The notes under the pieces are model-generated. The model worked only from the letters and a program-made list of their open reading frames with translations, searched no databases and was not told the DNA's origin. A stretch of DNA of 64,000 nt. Source: Rhizobiales bacterium PAR1. Its GTDB lineage: Bacteria; Pseudomonadota; Alphaproteobacteria; Rhizobiales; Beijerinckiaceae. The stretch lies in the NCBI GenBank assembly GCA_002256205.1, contig NKIW01000003.1, positions 62,001-126,000 of the forward strand, in the 5' to 3' direction. Positions 47,408 through 57,757 of this stretch are shown one piece after another. A program made the position numbers and the translations under genes. Position 1 is the stretch's first letter. Every line of letters begins with the position of its first letter.

Positions 47408-47941
47408 ATGTTGACGCCCCGCTTCACCCTTGCCACGGCTATCATCGCGATGAGCTTGCTGATCCTCGCGATCATCGGCCGCGTGCCGGACGAGCTTGTC
47501 ACCGGCGCCGCCCGTGCCATCGACGGCGACAGCGTGGTCGTCAGCGGGCGGGAAATGCGCCTCAAGGGCATGGATGCGCCGGAATCACGCCAGACCTGCG
47601 AGGTTGCCGGCCAGCAGACGCCCTGTGGGCGGCAGGCGGCGATGGAGCTTCGGCGCTGGCTCGCGCGAGGCCCAGTGACCTGTACCGGCAATGAAACCGA
47701 CCGCTACAATCGCCTGCTCGTCGTTTGCCGCGTCAACGGGCAGGATATCGGCGCGGATATGGTCCGCAACGGCTTTGCCGTGGACTATGGCGCCTATCCC
47801 AAAGAGGAAAAGGCCGCTGCAGCGGAGTTTCGTGGCATCTGGGCCGGAACGTTCGAACGCCCCGAGGCGTATCGTCGCCGGATGCGCGAAACCGGGCAGG
47901 CCTATCATCATCCGCCCAGTAATCCGACGATGCGGCCTTGA
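47408..47941 (+). CDS. Thermonuclease (SNase)-like protein with N-terminal membrane anchor
   Basis: AIDGDSVVVSGREMRLKGMDAPESRQTC, NRLLVVCRVNGQDIGADMVRNGFAVDY. Confidence 0.88.
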   Translation: MLTPRFTLATAIIAMSLLILAIIGRVPDELVTGAARAIDGDSVVVSGREMRLKGMDAPESRQTCEVAGQQTPCGRQAAMELRRWLARGPVTCTGNETDRYNRLLVVCRVNGQDIGADMVRNGFAVDYGAYPKEEKAAAAEFRGIWAGTFERPEAYRRRMRETGQAYHHPPSNPTMRP

Positions 47942-47984
47942 CCCATCCACAATCCTCGTGTCCGCTTGGCACAAACAGGGAGGC

Positions 47985-48602
47985 ATGATCATGCGGCTTT
48001 TCGACGGGGGCAGGGTGCCCAATGCACGCCGGGTGCGGATTTATCTGAGCGAAAAGGGGCTTTCAGTTCCCATCGCGGCGGTCGATCTCAGTAAATCGGA
48101 GCACAGATCCGGCGAGTATCTCGCGAAAAACCCGCTTGGCCGCGTGCCGATGCTTGAACTTGACGATGGCACGGTGATCACCGAGTCCATCGCCATCTGC
48201 CGCTATTTTGAGGAGCTTCACCCCACGCCGCCCCTGTTCGGAACCGGTGCGCTCGGCAAGGCGCAGGTGGAAATGTGGAACCGCCGTGCTGAACTCGAGC
48301 TCTATTTCGCCATTCAGGCCGTCTTCCGCCACCTCCACCCCGGCATGGCGACTTCCGAAGTCCCGCAAGTTGCTGCCTGGGGCGAGGTGAACAAGGAGAA
48401 GGCCAACGCGGCCATGGCGCTCCTCGCCAGCCAGCTCGCCAACAACCGTTTTCTCGCGGGTGAAGCTTATTCTGTGGCGGACATCACGGCACTGGTATCC
48501 GTGGATTTCCTCAAGGCCAGCAAGCTTGCGATGCCGGCCCATCTGACCAACCTTGCCCGCTGGCATGCCGAGGTTTCCGCGCGGCCAAGTGCCAAGGCGT
48601 GA
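47985..48602 (+). CDS. Glutathione S-transferase family protein
   Basis: LFDGGRVPNARRVRIYLSEKGL, YLAKNPLGRVPMLELDDGTVITESIAICRYFEELHP, FLAGEAYSVADITALV. Confidence 0.93.
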   Translation: MIMRLFDGGRVPNARRVRIYLSEKGLSVPIAAVDLSKSEHRSGEYLAKNPLGRVPMLELDDGTVITESIAICRYFEELHPTPPLFGTGALGKAQVEMWNRRAELELYFAIQAVFRHLHPGMATSEVPQVAAWGEVNKEKANAAMALLASQLANNRFLAGEAYSVADITALVSVDFLKASKLAMPAHLTNLARWHAEVSARPSAKA

Positions 48603-48607
48603 TTTTC

Positions 48608-49081
48608 ATGACAAACCGGCGTTTGTTCCAGGCGTTCCTGTTGGCGGCTTCGGCACTCGCCCTGAGCGGCAGTGCTCAGGCGCAGATGCTGACCGGGCCG
48701 GAGATCAAGGAGCTCTTCTCGGGCAATACGGTGGCCGGAATCTACGTCGCCGGAAATTTCTTCTCGGAGTTCCATTCGAGCGATGGGCGTGCGCTCGGTG
48801 ATAACGGCTACACGCTCAACGTCGATGCCTGCTGGAATACCGATGGCGACAAGGCGTGCTATCACTACGGCCAGCCGAAGGATCGGCGCACCTATTGCTT
48901 CACGGTCGAGAAAAACGGTGACAGTTACAGCCTGCGTACGTCGGATACGGGGCGCCTCAATGCCGTGGCGAGCATTGAAAAGGGCAATCCCCGCAACCAC
49001 ACGGACGGCGGAAAACGCTGGTCCTGTGACGATCTGATGTCGCGGCGCGGTGCCGTGCCGCACATGGCGCGCCTGAAATGA
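48608..49081 (+). CDS. Secreted hypothetical protein with conserved-looking Cys residues
   Basis: Signal peptide MTNRRLFQAFLLAASALALSGSAQAQ; CWNTDGDKACYHYG, TYCFTVEKNGDSYSLRTSDTG. Confidence 0.75.
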   Translation: MTNRRLFQAFLLAASALALSGSAQAQMLTGPEIKELFSGNTVAGIYVAGNFFSEFHSSDGRALGDNGYTLNVDACWNTDGDKACYHYGQPKDRRTYCFTVEKNGDSYSLRTSDTGRLNAVASIEKGNPRNHTDGGKRWSCDDLMSRRGAVPHMARLK

Positions 49082-49197
49082 CGTGCATTCAAATGATCCG
49101 TGTCATGGCGCAGGCCCTGATTTCGCCCTTCTCTGTTCATCTCGAGTCTAGGCGCGTGCTGCGAGGCTAGCGTACGGAAATTTCCAGGAGGAAAGCC

Positions 49198-51534
49198 ATG
49201 CAAACCGATGCAATGATGCGAACCGAGGGAAAAAGGACACCCGTCCTTCGCCTTTTGGCGCTCGCCTGTCTGACACTGCTGGTTGGCCTGTCCGCCGCCG
49301 AGGCGCAGGGTAAACGGCTGGGGCTTGTGATCGGCCTTGCGGATTACGGCGATGTCAAGCACCCTACCGCCTTGCAGGATGCCGGTCTTGTCGCGCAGAG
49401 CCTCAAGCAGGACGGTTTCGAGCTGATGGAGGCCGCCAACCTCACTCAAAGCGAATTCCGTGCGATGTTCCGCGATTTCACCGAACGCGCTGGCGCTGCA
49501 GGGCCGGATGCCGTGCTCGCGGTCTATATCTCGGGTGTCGCGCTTCAGGACGATGGCGAGAACATTTTGCTCCCGGTCGGCGCGCGCCTGCGCCAGCGGT
49601 CCGATTTGGCGCTGGAAGGCCTGCGCGTCGGTGATTTTCTCCGCTCGCTCTCCAGCCTCCCGGCTTCGGCGCGGATCGTGATGCTGGATGCGTCCTACAC
49701 TCACCCGCTTGGTCAGCTTGTGGCGGAAGGTGGCCAAGGCCTGGCCCCCGCCGAAAAGCGTGACGGGCTGCTTGTCTCCTACAACCAGAGCCCGGATCAG
49801 GTCGCGACCTTGCCGCGTACCAACTACGGTCATTACGCGATGGCGCTCGCCGAAGCACTGCGTGAACCGGGACTCGATACCAACGGCATCTTCGAGCGGG
49901 TTCGCCTGCGCGTTCATGATCTCAGTCAGGGCGCGGAAACGCCTTGGGCGGTTTCCGGTCTTTCGGCGCCGCTGATCCTTGTGCCCGGTGTGGCCGGTGC
50001 ACCGGTGGCCGCGCAAACACAGGAGTTCATCGAGGCCCGCCGCAAGCCGATCGGTCAGCTCGGCGCCGATGATGCCTATTCCCGCGCCATCGAACTCGAT
50101 ACGATTCCCGCTTACGAGGAGTTCCTGAAGGCCTATCCGAGCCACGTTCAGGCCAAACGCGTGCGCGCCATGATTGCCGCACGCCGCGAGGCCTACACAT
50201 GGCAGCGTGCCCGCCGGACGAATACCGATCGCGCCTACTGGACCTATCTCCGCCGCTACCCGAATGGCGCGCATGCCGCCGAAGCCGAATCCCGGCTTGC
50301 ACGCCTTGCCGCGCCGGTGGTGCCGCCGCCGCAGTTCGAGGAGGTGATCTATGATGACCTCCCGCCGCCCTTGCCCGAAGAGCTGGAAATCTACGAATCG
50401 GTGGTGATCGAAAATCGCTGGGGCATGTTGCCGCCGCCGACGGGCTATTCGGATCGCTTTCTGCCGCCGCCGCCGATCGAGATCATCGAACTGGCGCCGC
50501 CGCCGCCGAACCCGTCCTCGCGCCTGCTTCCGGCCGTCGTGATCGGCGCTGGCGTTGTCGGGGCCGCCATTCTGGCTAATCGCGCATGGAAGCGCCCGGC
50601 AGAGGTTCGCCCGGTTGTGGCCCCACCCGTCATGCGTCCTCCCCGTGTGCCTGGCCAGTTCGGCATTCAGCAGCCGGTTCGCCCGCCAATGGGGCAACCG
50701 CCTGTGGGCGCTGTCCAGCAGCCGGTTGCGCCTCTGGGAGGTATGCGCCCACCCATTGGCCAACCACCGGTTGGCGTGGTTCCGCCGGTCGGTGGCGTTC
50801 AGCAGCCGGTTGTGCCACCGGGGGGCGTTCGTCCGCCGGGTTCGCCGCCGGTAGGCGTGGTTCCGCCCGTTGGTCAACCGCCAGTCGGTCAGCCCGGTGC
50901 CATCCGCCCGCTTCAGCCGGGTGCTGTGCCGAATGCGCCGTCGGGCTTGCCGCGTCCCGGCGCGATTCCGCCGCAAGGGGGACTGCGTCCGCCGCAGGCG
51001 CCGAATGCCCCAGGTGCTCCGGTTCAGACCGCGCCTCCTCCTGCCACGTCGGGGCAGCCGGGCGCCTTGCCTCCGAGCGCCTTGCCTCCGGGTGCTGCGC
51101 CGCAGGGCCGCCCCTTGGTCGGTGCTCCGCCGTCGGTAAGTGGTGCCCCGTTGGGCGGTCCGCGTCCGCCACAGGCACCGACCGCGCCGGTTGCTGCCCC
51201 GCCGACAGGTCCGAGGCCGGTTCGGCAGGTGCCGCTGACGCAATCGCCGCAGATGCGTCCTTCACCGCCGCCGGCCAATGCACCGCGCTATATGCCGGTG
51301 CCGCAACGCCCCGCGCCGCAGGTTCGTCAAGGGCCCGTGCCGCAATATCGACAGGCCCCGCCGCCTCAGGTGCGTCAGGCACCGCCGCCGCAGGTCAGGC
51401 AAGCGCCTCCGCCGCAGCAGTTCCGGGCGCCTCCGCCGATGATGCGCCAGGCCCCGCCGCCGCAAGCCCGACCGGCTCCGCCGCCCGCGGCAAGGCCTTG
51501 CACACCGCAGATGCGTGCTGCCCGTCAGTGCTGA
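49198..51534 (+). CDS. Caspase-fold (peptidase C14-like) protein, apparently catalytically inactive, with proline-rich C-terminal repeats
   Basis: KRLGLVIGLADYGDVKHPTALQDAGLVAQSLKQDGFEL, AVYISGVALQDDGENILLPVGARL, IVMLDASYTHP, MALAEALREPGLDTNGIFERVRLRV; TM LLPAVVIGAGVVGAAILA. Confidence 0.82.
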   Translation: MQTDAMMRTEGKRTPVLRLLALACLTLLVGLSAAEAQGKRLGLVIGLADYGDVKHPTALQDAGLVAQSLKQDGFELMEAANLTQSEFRAMFRDFTERAGAAGPDAVLAVYISGVALQDDGENILLPVGARLRQRSDLALEGLRVGDFLRSLSSLPASARIVMLDASYTHPLGQLVAEGGQGLAPAEKRDGLLVSYNQSPDQVATLPRTNYGHYAMALAEALREPGLDTNGIFERVRLRVHDLSQGAETPWAVSGLSAPLILVPGVAGAPVAAQTQEFIEARRKPIGQLGADDAYSRAIELDTIPAYEEFLKAYPSHVQAKRVRAMIAARREAYTWQRARRTNTDRAYWTYLRRYPNGAHAAEAESRLARLAAPVVPPPQFEEVIYDDLPPPLPEELEIYESVVIENRWGMLPPPTGYSDRFLPPPPIEIIELAPPPPNPSSRLLPAVVIGAGVVGAAILANRAWKRPAEVRPVVAPPVMRPPRVPGQFGIQQPVRPPMGQPPVGAVQQPVAPLGGMRPPIGQPPVGVVPPVGGVQQPVVPPGGVRPPGSPPVGVVPPVGQPPVGQPGAIRPLQPGAVPNAPSGLPRPGAIPPQGGLRPPQAPNAPGAPVQTAPPPATSGQPGALPPSALPPGAAPQGRPLVGAPPSVSGAPLGGPRPPQAPTAPVAAPPTGPRPVRQVPLTQSPQMRPSPPPANAPRYMPVPQRPAPQVRQGPVPQYRQAPPPQVRQAPPPQVRQAPPPQQFRAPPPMMRQAPPPQARPAPPPAARPCTPQMRAARQC
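50660..51500 (+). repeat. Imperfect Pro/Gly/Val/Gln-rich coding repeats
   Basis: Recurrent PPVGVVPPVG / QQPV(V/A)PxGG(V/M)RPP units, then APPPQVRQ units. Confidence 0.8.
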
Positions 51535-51560
51535 ACCTCTCAAGAGGCTAAACCAACAAA

Positions 51561-51590
51561 AAAGGCCGGGTTTCCCCGGCCTTTTCTTTG
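51561..51590. terminator. Bidirectional intrinsic terminator between convergent genes
   Basis: aaaggccggg-tttc-cccggccttttctttg; A- and T-rich flanks on both sides. Confidence 0.85.
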
Positions 51591-51610
51591 TCTGAACGTT
51601 AGGCTCGTGA

Positions 51611-52480
51611 TCAGCGATCGAGGCGCGCGATCAGGCTGGAGGTGTCCCAGCGCTTGCCGCCCATCTTCTGGACTTCGGAATAGAACTGATCAACCAGCGC
51701 CGTGACCGGCAGGTTGGCGCCATTGCGGCGACCTTCCTCAAGCACAATGCCGAGATCCTTGCGCATCCAGTCGACGGCGAAGCCGAAGTCGAACTTGCCA
51801 GCATTCATCGTCTTGCCGCGATTTTCCATCTGCCATGAGCCGGCGGCACCCTTGGAAATCACGTCGAGCACGGCCTCAATATCGAGACCTGAGCGCTTGC
51901 CGAAGTGGATGGCCTCGGCGAGGCCCTGTACGAGGCCAGCGATGCAGATCTGGTTCATCATCTTGGTGAGCTGGCCTGAGCCCGAGGGGCCAAGCAGGCG
52001 GCAGGCACGCGCAAAGCCCATGATGACCGGCTCGGCCTTGGCATAAGGTTCGGCATCGCCACCGCACATCACGGTGAGGACACCGTTTTCAGCTCCGGCC
52101 TGACCACCCGAAACCGGTGCATCAACGAATTCGAAGCCGCGCTTTTTGGCTTCGGCGTGGAGTTCGCGTGCCACCTCGGCGCTTGCCGTAGTGTTGTCGA
52201 CGAAAATCGCGCCCCTCTTCATGCCGTGGAAGGCGCCGTCCGGCCCGATGGTCACGGCGCGGAGGTCATCGTCGTTGCCCACGCAACAGAACACGAAATC
52301 CTTGCCGGAGGCGGCTTCCTTCGGCGTCTTGGCGAAGGCACCGCCGTGCTGCTTCACCCAGGCCTCGGCCTTGGCGGTCGAGCGGTTATACACGGTGACG
52401 GCATGGCCACCCTTGTTCTTGAGGTGCCCTGCCATGGGATAGCCCATCACGCCAAGCCCGAGGAATGCGATTTCCGCCAT
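51611..52480 (-). CDS. NAD(P)-dependent beta-hydroxyacid dehydrogenase (3-hydroxyisobutyrate dehydrogenase / GarR type)
   Basis: MAEIAFLGLGVMGYPMAGHL, FVDAPVSGGQAGAENGVLTVMCGG, GSGQLTKMMNQICIAGLVQGLAEA. Confidence 0.93.
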   Translation of the reverse strand: MAEIAFLGLGVMGYPMAGHLKNKGGHAVTVYNRSTAKAEAWVKQHGGAFAKTPKEAASGKDFVFCCVGNDDDLRAVTIGPDGAFHGMKRGAIFVDNTTASAEVARELHAEAKKRGFEFVDAPVSGGQAGAENGVLTVMCGGDAEPYAKAEPVIMGFARACRLLGPSGSGQLTKMMNQICIAGLVQGLAEAIHFGKRSGLDIEAVLDVISKGAAGSWQMENRGKTMNAGKFDFGFAVDWMRKDLGIVLEEGRRNGANLPVTALVDQFYSEVQKMGGKRWDTSSLIARLDR

Positions 52481-52508
52481 GGTTCTCTCCGAAGGAATTT
52501 CTTGTTGA

Positions 52509-53222
52509 TTAGCGCAACACGAGATGCCGCGTCAGCCGATGCTCCATCCCATCCCACAATCGCCGGATGATTTCCACCAGACAGAGATAGATCAAAGCGG
52601 CGACAAGATAGATCGAGAGATCAAAACTGCGCGCGAAAGCAAAGCGTGTTGCGCCCATCAGGTCGAAAAGGGTCACAAGCGAGGCCAATGCACTCGCCTT
52701 GATCATGACGATGAGTTCATTCCCGAGCGGACGGAGCGCGACGATCATCGCCAGCGGTATCTCGATCTTGAGGAAGATCGGCAGCGGACGCATCCCGAGC
52801 GCGCGCGCCGCTTCCGCCTGCCCGGAAGGGAGTGAAGACAGCGCGCCGCGGAAAATCTCGGCCTGATACGCCGCCGTGTTCAACGTGAAGGCGAGCAGGC
52901 AACAATACGTCGGATCGCGGAAGAACCACCACAGGCCGACATCCTGCCAGAACAGACGGATCGATCCGAGGCCGTAGTAGATCAGGAACAGCTGCACCAG
53001 CAGCGGCGTGCCGCGAAAGAAGGTCGTGTAGCCATGAATGAGCGCGGCGGAGATGCGCCCGCCACGCAGTTTCGCCACCGCCAGCCCAAGCCCGATGAAA
53101 AGCCCGAGGCCGAAGGAGATCGCCACGAGGTACATCGTCAATCCGAAGCCGCTCGCCATGCGGCAGCCGTATTTCTCCAGAACCTCAAGGCCAATGAACG
53201 CGCCGGGCCATTCACACCACAT
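52509..53222 (-). CDS. Polar amino acid ABC transporter permease
   Basis: GLTMYLVAISFGLGLFIGLGLAVAKL, FFRGTPLLVQLFLIYYGLG, YQAEIFRGALSSLPSGQAEAARALGM. Confidence 0.9.
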   Translation of the reverse strand: MWCEWPGAFIGLEVLEKYGCRMASGFGLTMYLVAISFGLGLFIGLGLAVAKLRGGRISAALIHGYTTFFRGTPLLVQLFLIYYGLGSIRLFWQDVGLWWFFRDPTYCCLLAFTLNTAAYQAEIFRGALSSLPSGQAEAARALGMRPLPIFLKIEIPLAMIVALRPLGNELIVMIKASALASLVTLFDLMGATRFAFARSFDLSIYLVAALIYLCLVEIIRRLWDGMEHRLTRHLVLR

Positions 53223-53372
53223 CAGCGTGCACTCCCGATGTGATCGCGAGACCGAGGGCCGCTTTGGCCCTCGGCAAGCGCAATTGCGCGCCCGAGCTTA
53301 TGCAAGGAAGGTGAAGCCGGTGAGGCTTCACGCAAGAAGGACCAATCGCGGGAATTCTCTCGGCAAAACGGC

Positions 53373-54089
53373 TCATCGCGCCCTCACGTAACCGCGATTG
53401 GCGCGTTCTTCGAGTTTGCCGAAGCCCCAGGTCGAGAGCATCGAAAAGGTGAGGTAGATCATCGCCGCGACACCAAAGAACAGGAACGGCTCCTTGGTGA
53501 CGACGTTCGCGCGTGTCGCGATGAACATCGTGTCCTGCAACGTGATGACCGAGACGAGCGAGGTCTCTTTCAGGAGCACCATCCAGTTGTTGCCAAGGCC
53601 TGGCAGGGCGACGCGCATCAGTTGCGGAAACACCACCAGCCGGAATGCCTGAAATCGGGTGAGGCCCAGCGACGAAGCCGCCTCGCGCTGACCCTTCTGG
53701 ATCGCGTTCAGGGCGCCAAGCCAGACCTCAGCAGAAAACGCTGCGAGTACGACACCGAGCGCGACCATGCCTGCGAAGAAGGGGGACATCTCGATCGAAC
53801 TTTCGAAGCCCAAAAATTTCCAGAGCCGCTGCACCAGAAGCTGGATGCCGAAATAGATGACATACAGCGTCAGAAGCTCGGGCACGCCGCGAAAGATCGT
53901 CGTGTAGAGTGTCGAGATGAGCCTGATCGGGTAGGAGCGCGAGCGCTTGCCAAGCGCGACCAGTAGTCCCAGCGTCAACCCGAAGGGCACCGTCGCGAGT
54001 GCAATGGAAATCGTGATCCACGCGCCTTGCAAGAGCGCCAGACCCCAGCCTTCCGGGCCGAACGAGAGGAGGGTGAGGTATTTTTCCAT
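53373..54089 (-). CDS. Polar amino acid ABC transporter permease
   Basis: GAWITISIALATVPFGLTLGLLVALGKRS, IFRGVPELLTLYVIYFG, AFSAEVWLGALNAIQKGQREAASSLGL. Confidence 0.9.
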   Translation of the reverse strand: MEKYLTLLSFGPEGWGLALLQGAWITISIALATVPFGLTLGLLVALGKRSRSYPIRLISTLYTTIFRGVPELLTLYVIYFGIQLLVQRLWKFLGFESSIEMSPFFAGMVALGVVLAAFSAEVWLGALNAIQKGQREAASSLGLTRFQAFRLVVFPQLMRVALPGLGNNWMVLLKETSLVSVITLQDTMFIATRANVVTKEPFLFFGVAAMIYLTFSMLSTWGFGKLEERANRGYVRAR

Positions 54090-54103
54090 GGCGCGCAAAA
54101 AAG

Positions 54104-54127
54104 GCCGGCGGGAGTGCCGCCGGCCGT
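54104..54127 (-). terminator. Minus-strand intrinsic terminator between SBP and permease genes
   Basis: Minus strand: ggccggcggcactcccgccggcc followed by tttttt. Confidence 0.8.
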
Positions 54128-54139
54128 CATCGCTTCAAC

Positions 54140-54931
54140 TTACTGGATCGCCTTCTTGCCGAGCCACTTCATGGCGGGCTTATCGATCGAACCATCGGCC
54201 TTGGATTCGGCAATCGCCTTGTCGAGCATCGCCTTGAGGGCGGTATCTTCCTTGCGCATCGCCATGCCGACGCCCGGACCGTGCGTCTGCGGATCGCGCG
54301 GAACGTTCGCGATCATCTTGCAGCATTCCTTGCCCTTGCCGTTGAGGAAAGTATCGAGCGATTCCTGATCCGCAACGACGTAGTCGAGGCGACCGTTGAG
54401 GAGATCGAGGTTGGCTTCTTCCTGTGTCGGATAGGGACGCAGCACCGAATCCTTGTAGTTCGCTTCAAGGAAGTTGGTGTGGACCGTCGAACCCTGCGCA
54501 CCGATGGTCTTGCCCTTGAGAGCGGCTGGAGAAATATCGGTCGAGGTCACGGACTTCGCAGCGATGATCGCGATCGGGCTGCGGGTATAGACGTCCGTGA
54601 AGGCGACCTTCTTCTGGCGCTCCGGCGTCGCGTTCATGCCCGCAACGATGACGTCATACTTGTTCGAAAGCAGCGCCGGGATGATGCCATCCCAATCCTG
54701 CACGACCCAGGTGCACTTCACCTTCATACGTGCGCAGAGATCGTTCATGTAGTCGATCTCGAAGCCTTCAAGTTCCTTCTTGGCGTTCAGGTTGTTGAAG
54801 GGAGGATAGGCACCCTCGGTGCCGACGCGGATTTCTTTCCATTCCTTGGTCTGCGCCATTGCCGGGCCGGCAAGCGCCACGCCGAGCGTCACCGCAAAGG
54901 CCGAAGCCATCAACACGCGAAACGATTTCAT
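54140..54931 (-). CDS. Polar amino acid ABC transporter substrate-binding protein (family 3)
   Basis: Signal peptide; IRVGTEGAYPPFNNLNAKKELEGFEIDYMNDLCARM, WDGIIPALLSNKYDVIVAGMNATPERQKKVAFTDVY. Confidence 0.93.
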   Translation of the reverse strand: MKSFRVLMASAFAVTLGVALAGPAMAQTKEWKEIRVGTEGAYPPFNNLNAKKELEGFEIDYMNDLCARMKVKCTWVVQDWDGIIPALLSNKYDVIVAGMNATPERQKKVAFTDVYTRSPIAIIAAKSVTSTDISPAALKGKTIGAQGSTVHTNFLEANYKDSVLRPYPTQEEANLDLLNGRLDYVVADQESLDTFLNGKGKECCKMIANVPRDPQTHGPGVGMAMRKEDTALKAMLDKAIAESKADGSIDKPAMKWLGKKAIQ

Positions 54932-55237
54932 TTGATTGATCTCCCTGATGTCGTCCTGCCGCCGGATTGCTTCTTGATTTTTCCAAGGACGGCCTTGTCC
55001 GGAGGCAGCGAACTTGTACCAGTCTGCCAAGCAAAACGCAGATTTGGCAATGCGGTTCTTGGTTCAATGCAGAAGTTTTTTCTGGCGCATCCTCATCTTC
55101 TGCCGCGCCGCGCAGCAGGTTGCTGAAGGAATTTGCGCAGCTCCCATTGACCGCGCACCGCTGGCATTCATATCTGCCGGGGGGATGGGGTCGATTTGAA
55201 AATATCGCAGGCATCGACAAAGATCGGAAGTGACGGA

Positions 55238-56347
55238 ATGTCGGACAAGAATGCTATTCTCGCCGCGCTGGAGCGCCTGATGATGCCGGATGGCAAAACC
55301 AGTCTGGCGCGCTCCGGTGCCCTGTCCGAAATCGTGCTGCATCAGGGCAAGGCCTATTTCTCGATTTCCGTCCCTGCCAATGCTGTCGCGGCCTCCGAAA
55401 CCTTGCGAAAGGCAGCCGAAGAGGCTGCGCGCGCCGTGCCCGGCATTGTCTCGGCGCTGGTGACGCTGACTGCCGAGAAGGCACCCTCACCGCAGGCCGC
55501 GCAAGCCGCAAAACCCGCCGCACAGGGTGGCCCGGCAGGAGCCAAGGTTGCCGTGGCAGGCGTCAAGCACATCATTGCGGTGGCGAGCGGCAAGGGCGGC
55601 GTCGGTAAATCGACAACCGCTGCCAATCTGGCCCTGGCGCTCAGTTCGAAGGGCCTCAAGGTCGGTGTACTCGATGCCGATATCTACGGTCCTTCAATGC
55701 CCAAGCTTTTCGCCATTCACGGGAAGCCGACGCTGGCCGGCGGGCGTGTCCTCAACCCGATGGAGGGCTATGGCCTCAAGGTGATGTCGATTGGTTTCCT
55801 CGTCGATGAGGAGGCGGCGATGATCTGGCGCGGCCCGATGGTGATTTCCGCCATACAGCAGATGCTGCGTGAGGTCGCATGGGGCGAACTCGACGTCCTC
55901 GTCGTCGATATGCCGCCGGGCACCGGTGATGCCCAGCTTACCATGGCGCAGAACGTACCGCTCGCCGGAGCGGTGATCGTCTCGACGCCACAGGATCTCG
56001 CGCTGATCGATGCGCGGCGTGGGGTGGCGATGTTCCGCAAGGTCGAGGTGCCGATCCTCGGTGTGGTCGAGAATATGTCGACCTTCATCTGCCCGTCTTG
56101 CGGCACCCGGCACGATATTTTCGGACATGGCGGCGCGAAAACGGAGGCCGAGCGTATCGGTGTGCCGTTCCTCGGCGAAGTCCCGCTGGCTATGGCGATC
56201 CGTGAGCGTTCAGATGCTGGCCTGCCGATTGTCGTCACCGAGCCCGATGGTCCGCATGCCGCAGCCTATCGCGCAATTGCCGACAAGGTGTGGACGATTC
56301 TCGAAAGCGGCACGCAAAAGGCCGCGCCGAGGATTGTCTTCGATTGA
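55238..56347 (+). CDS. mrp: Mrp/NBP35-family Fe-S carrier P-loop ATPase (ApbC-like)
   Basis: IIAVASGKGGVGKSTTAANLALAL, VLDADIYGPSMPKLF, VVDMPPGTGDAQLTMAQ, GVVENMSTFICPSCG. Confidence 0.95.
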   Translation: MSDKNAILAALERLMMPDGKTSLARSGALSEIVLHQGKAYFSISVPANAVAASETLRKAAEEAARAVPGIVSALVTLTAEKAPSPQAAQAAKPAAQGGPAGAKVAVAGVKHIIAVASGKGGVGKSTTAANLALALSSKGLKVGVLDADIYGPSMPKLFAIHGKPTLAGGRVLNPMEGYGLKVMSIGFLVDEEAAMIWRGPMVISAIQQMLREVAWGELDVLVVDMPPGTGDAQLTMAQNVPLAGAVIVSTPQDLALIDARRGVAMFRKVEVPILGVVENMSTFICPSCGTRHDIFGHGGAKTEAERIGVPFLGEVPLAMAIRERSDAGLPIVVTEPDGPHAAAYRAIADKVWTILESGTQKAAPRIVFD

Positions 56348-56518
56348 AAAGCAGGCTGAAAGGCACCGCTGCTGATCAGAAAAGACCGCTTTTGATTGAG
56401 TGTCAGCGACATGGATCTATAAGGCATGTCTCTATCGCATATCTCGCATGCGTTAAAGTGAGAGATATTTGCCTGTTCCCTTCGGCAAATTGATTGATCT
56501 CATGCCGTTGCGATCTAA

Positions 56519-57697
<1,179 letters not shown>

Positions 57698-57728
57698 TTT
57701 CAGCTGTTCTGATCATGCATAATGAAAG

Positions 57729-57757
57729 CGCCGGCCTTTTTAGGTCGGCGTTTTTTG
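57729..57757 (+). terminator. Intrinsic terminator downstream of TRAP SBP copy 1
   Basis: cgccggcc-ttttta-ggtcggcg-tttttt (one G-T pair). Confidence 0.85.

Noticed and set aside
48925-51243. 772-aa minus-strand ORF rich in Arg/Gly opposite the pseudo-caspase gene
   Set aside because: Mirror of a proline-rich high-GC coding frame; no recognisable domain, and the plus-strand gene is well supported.
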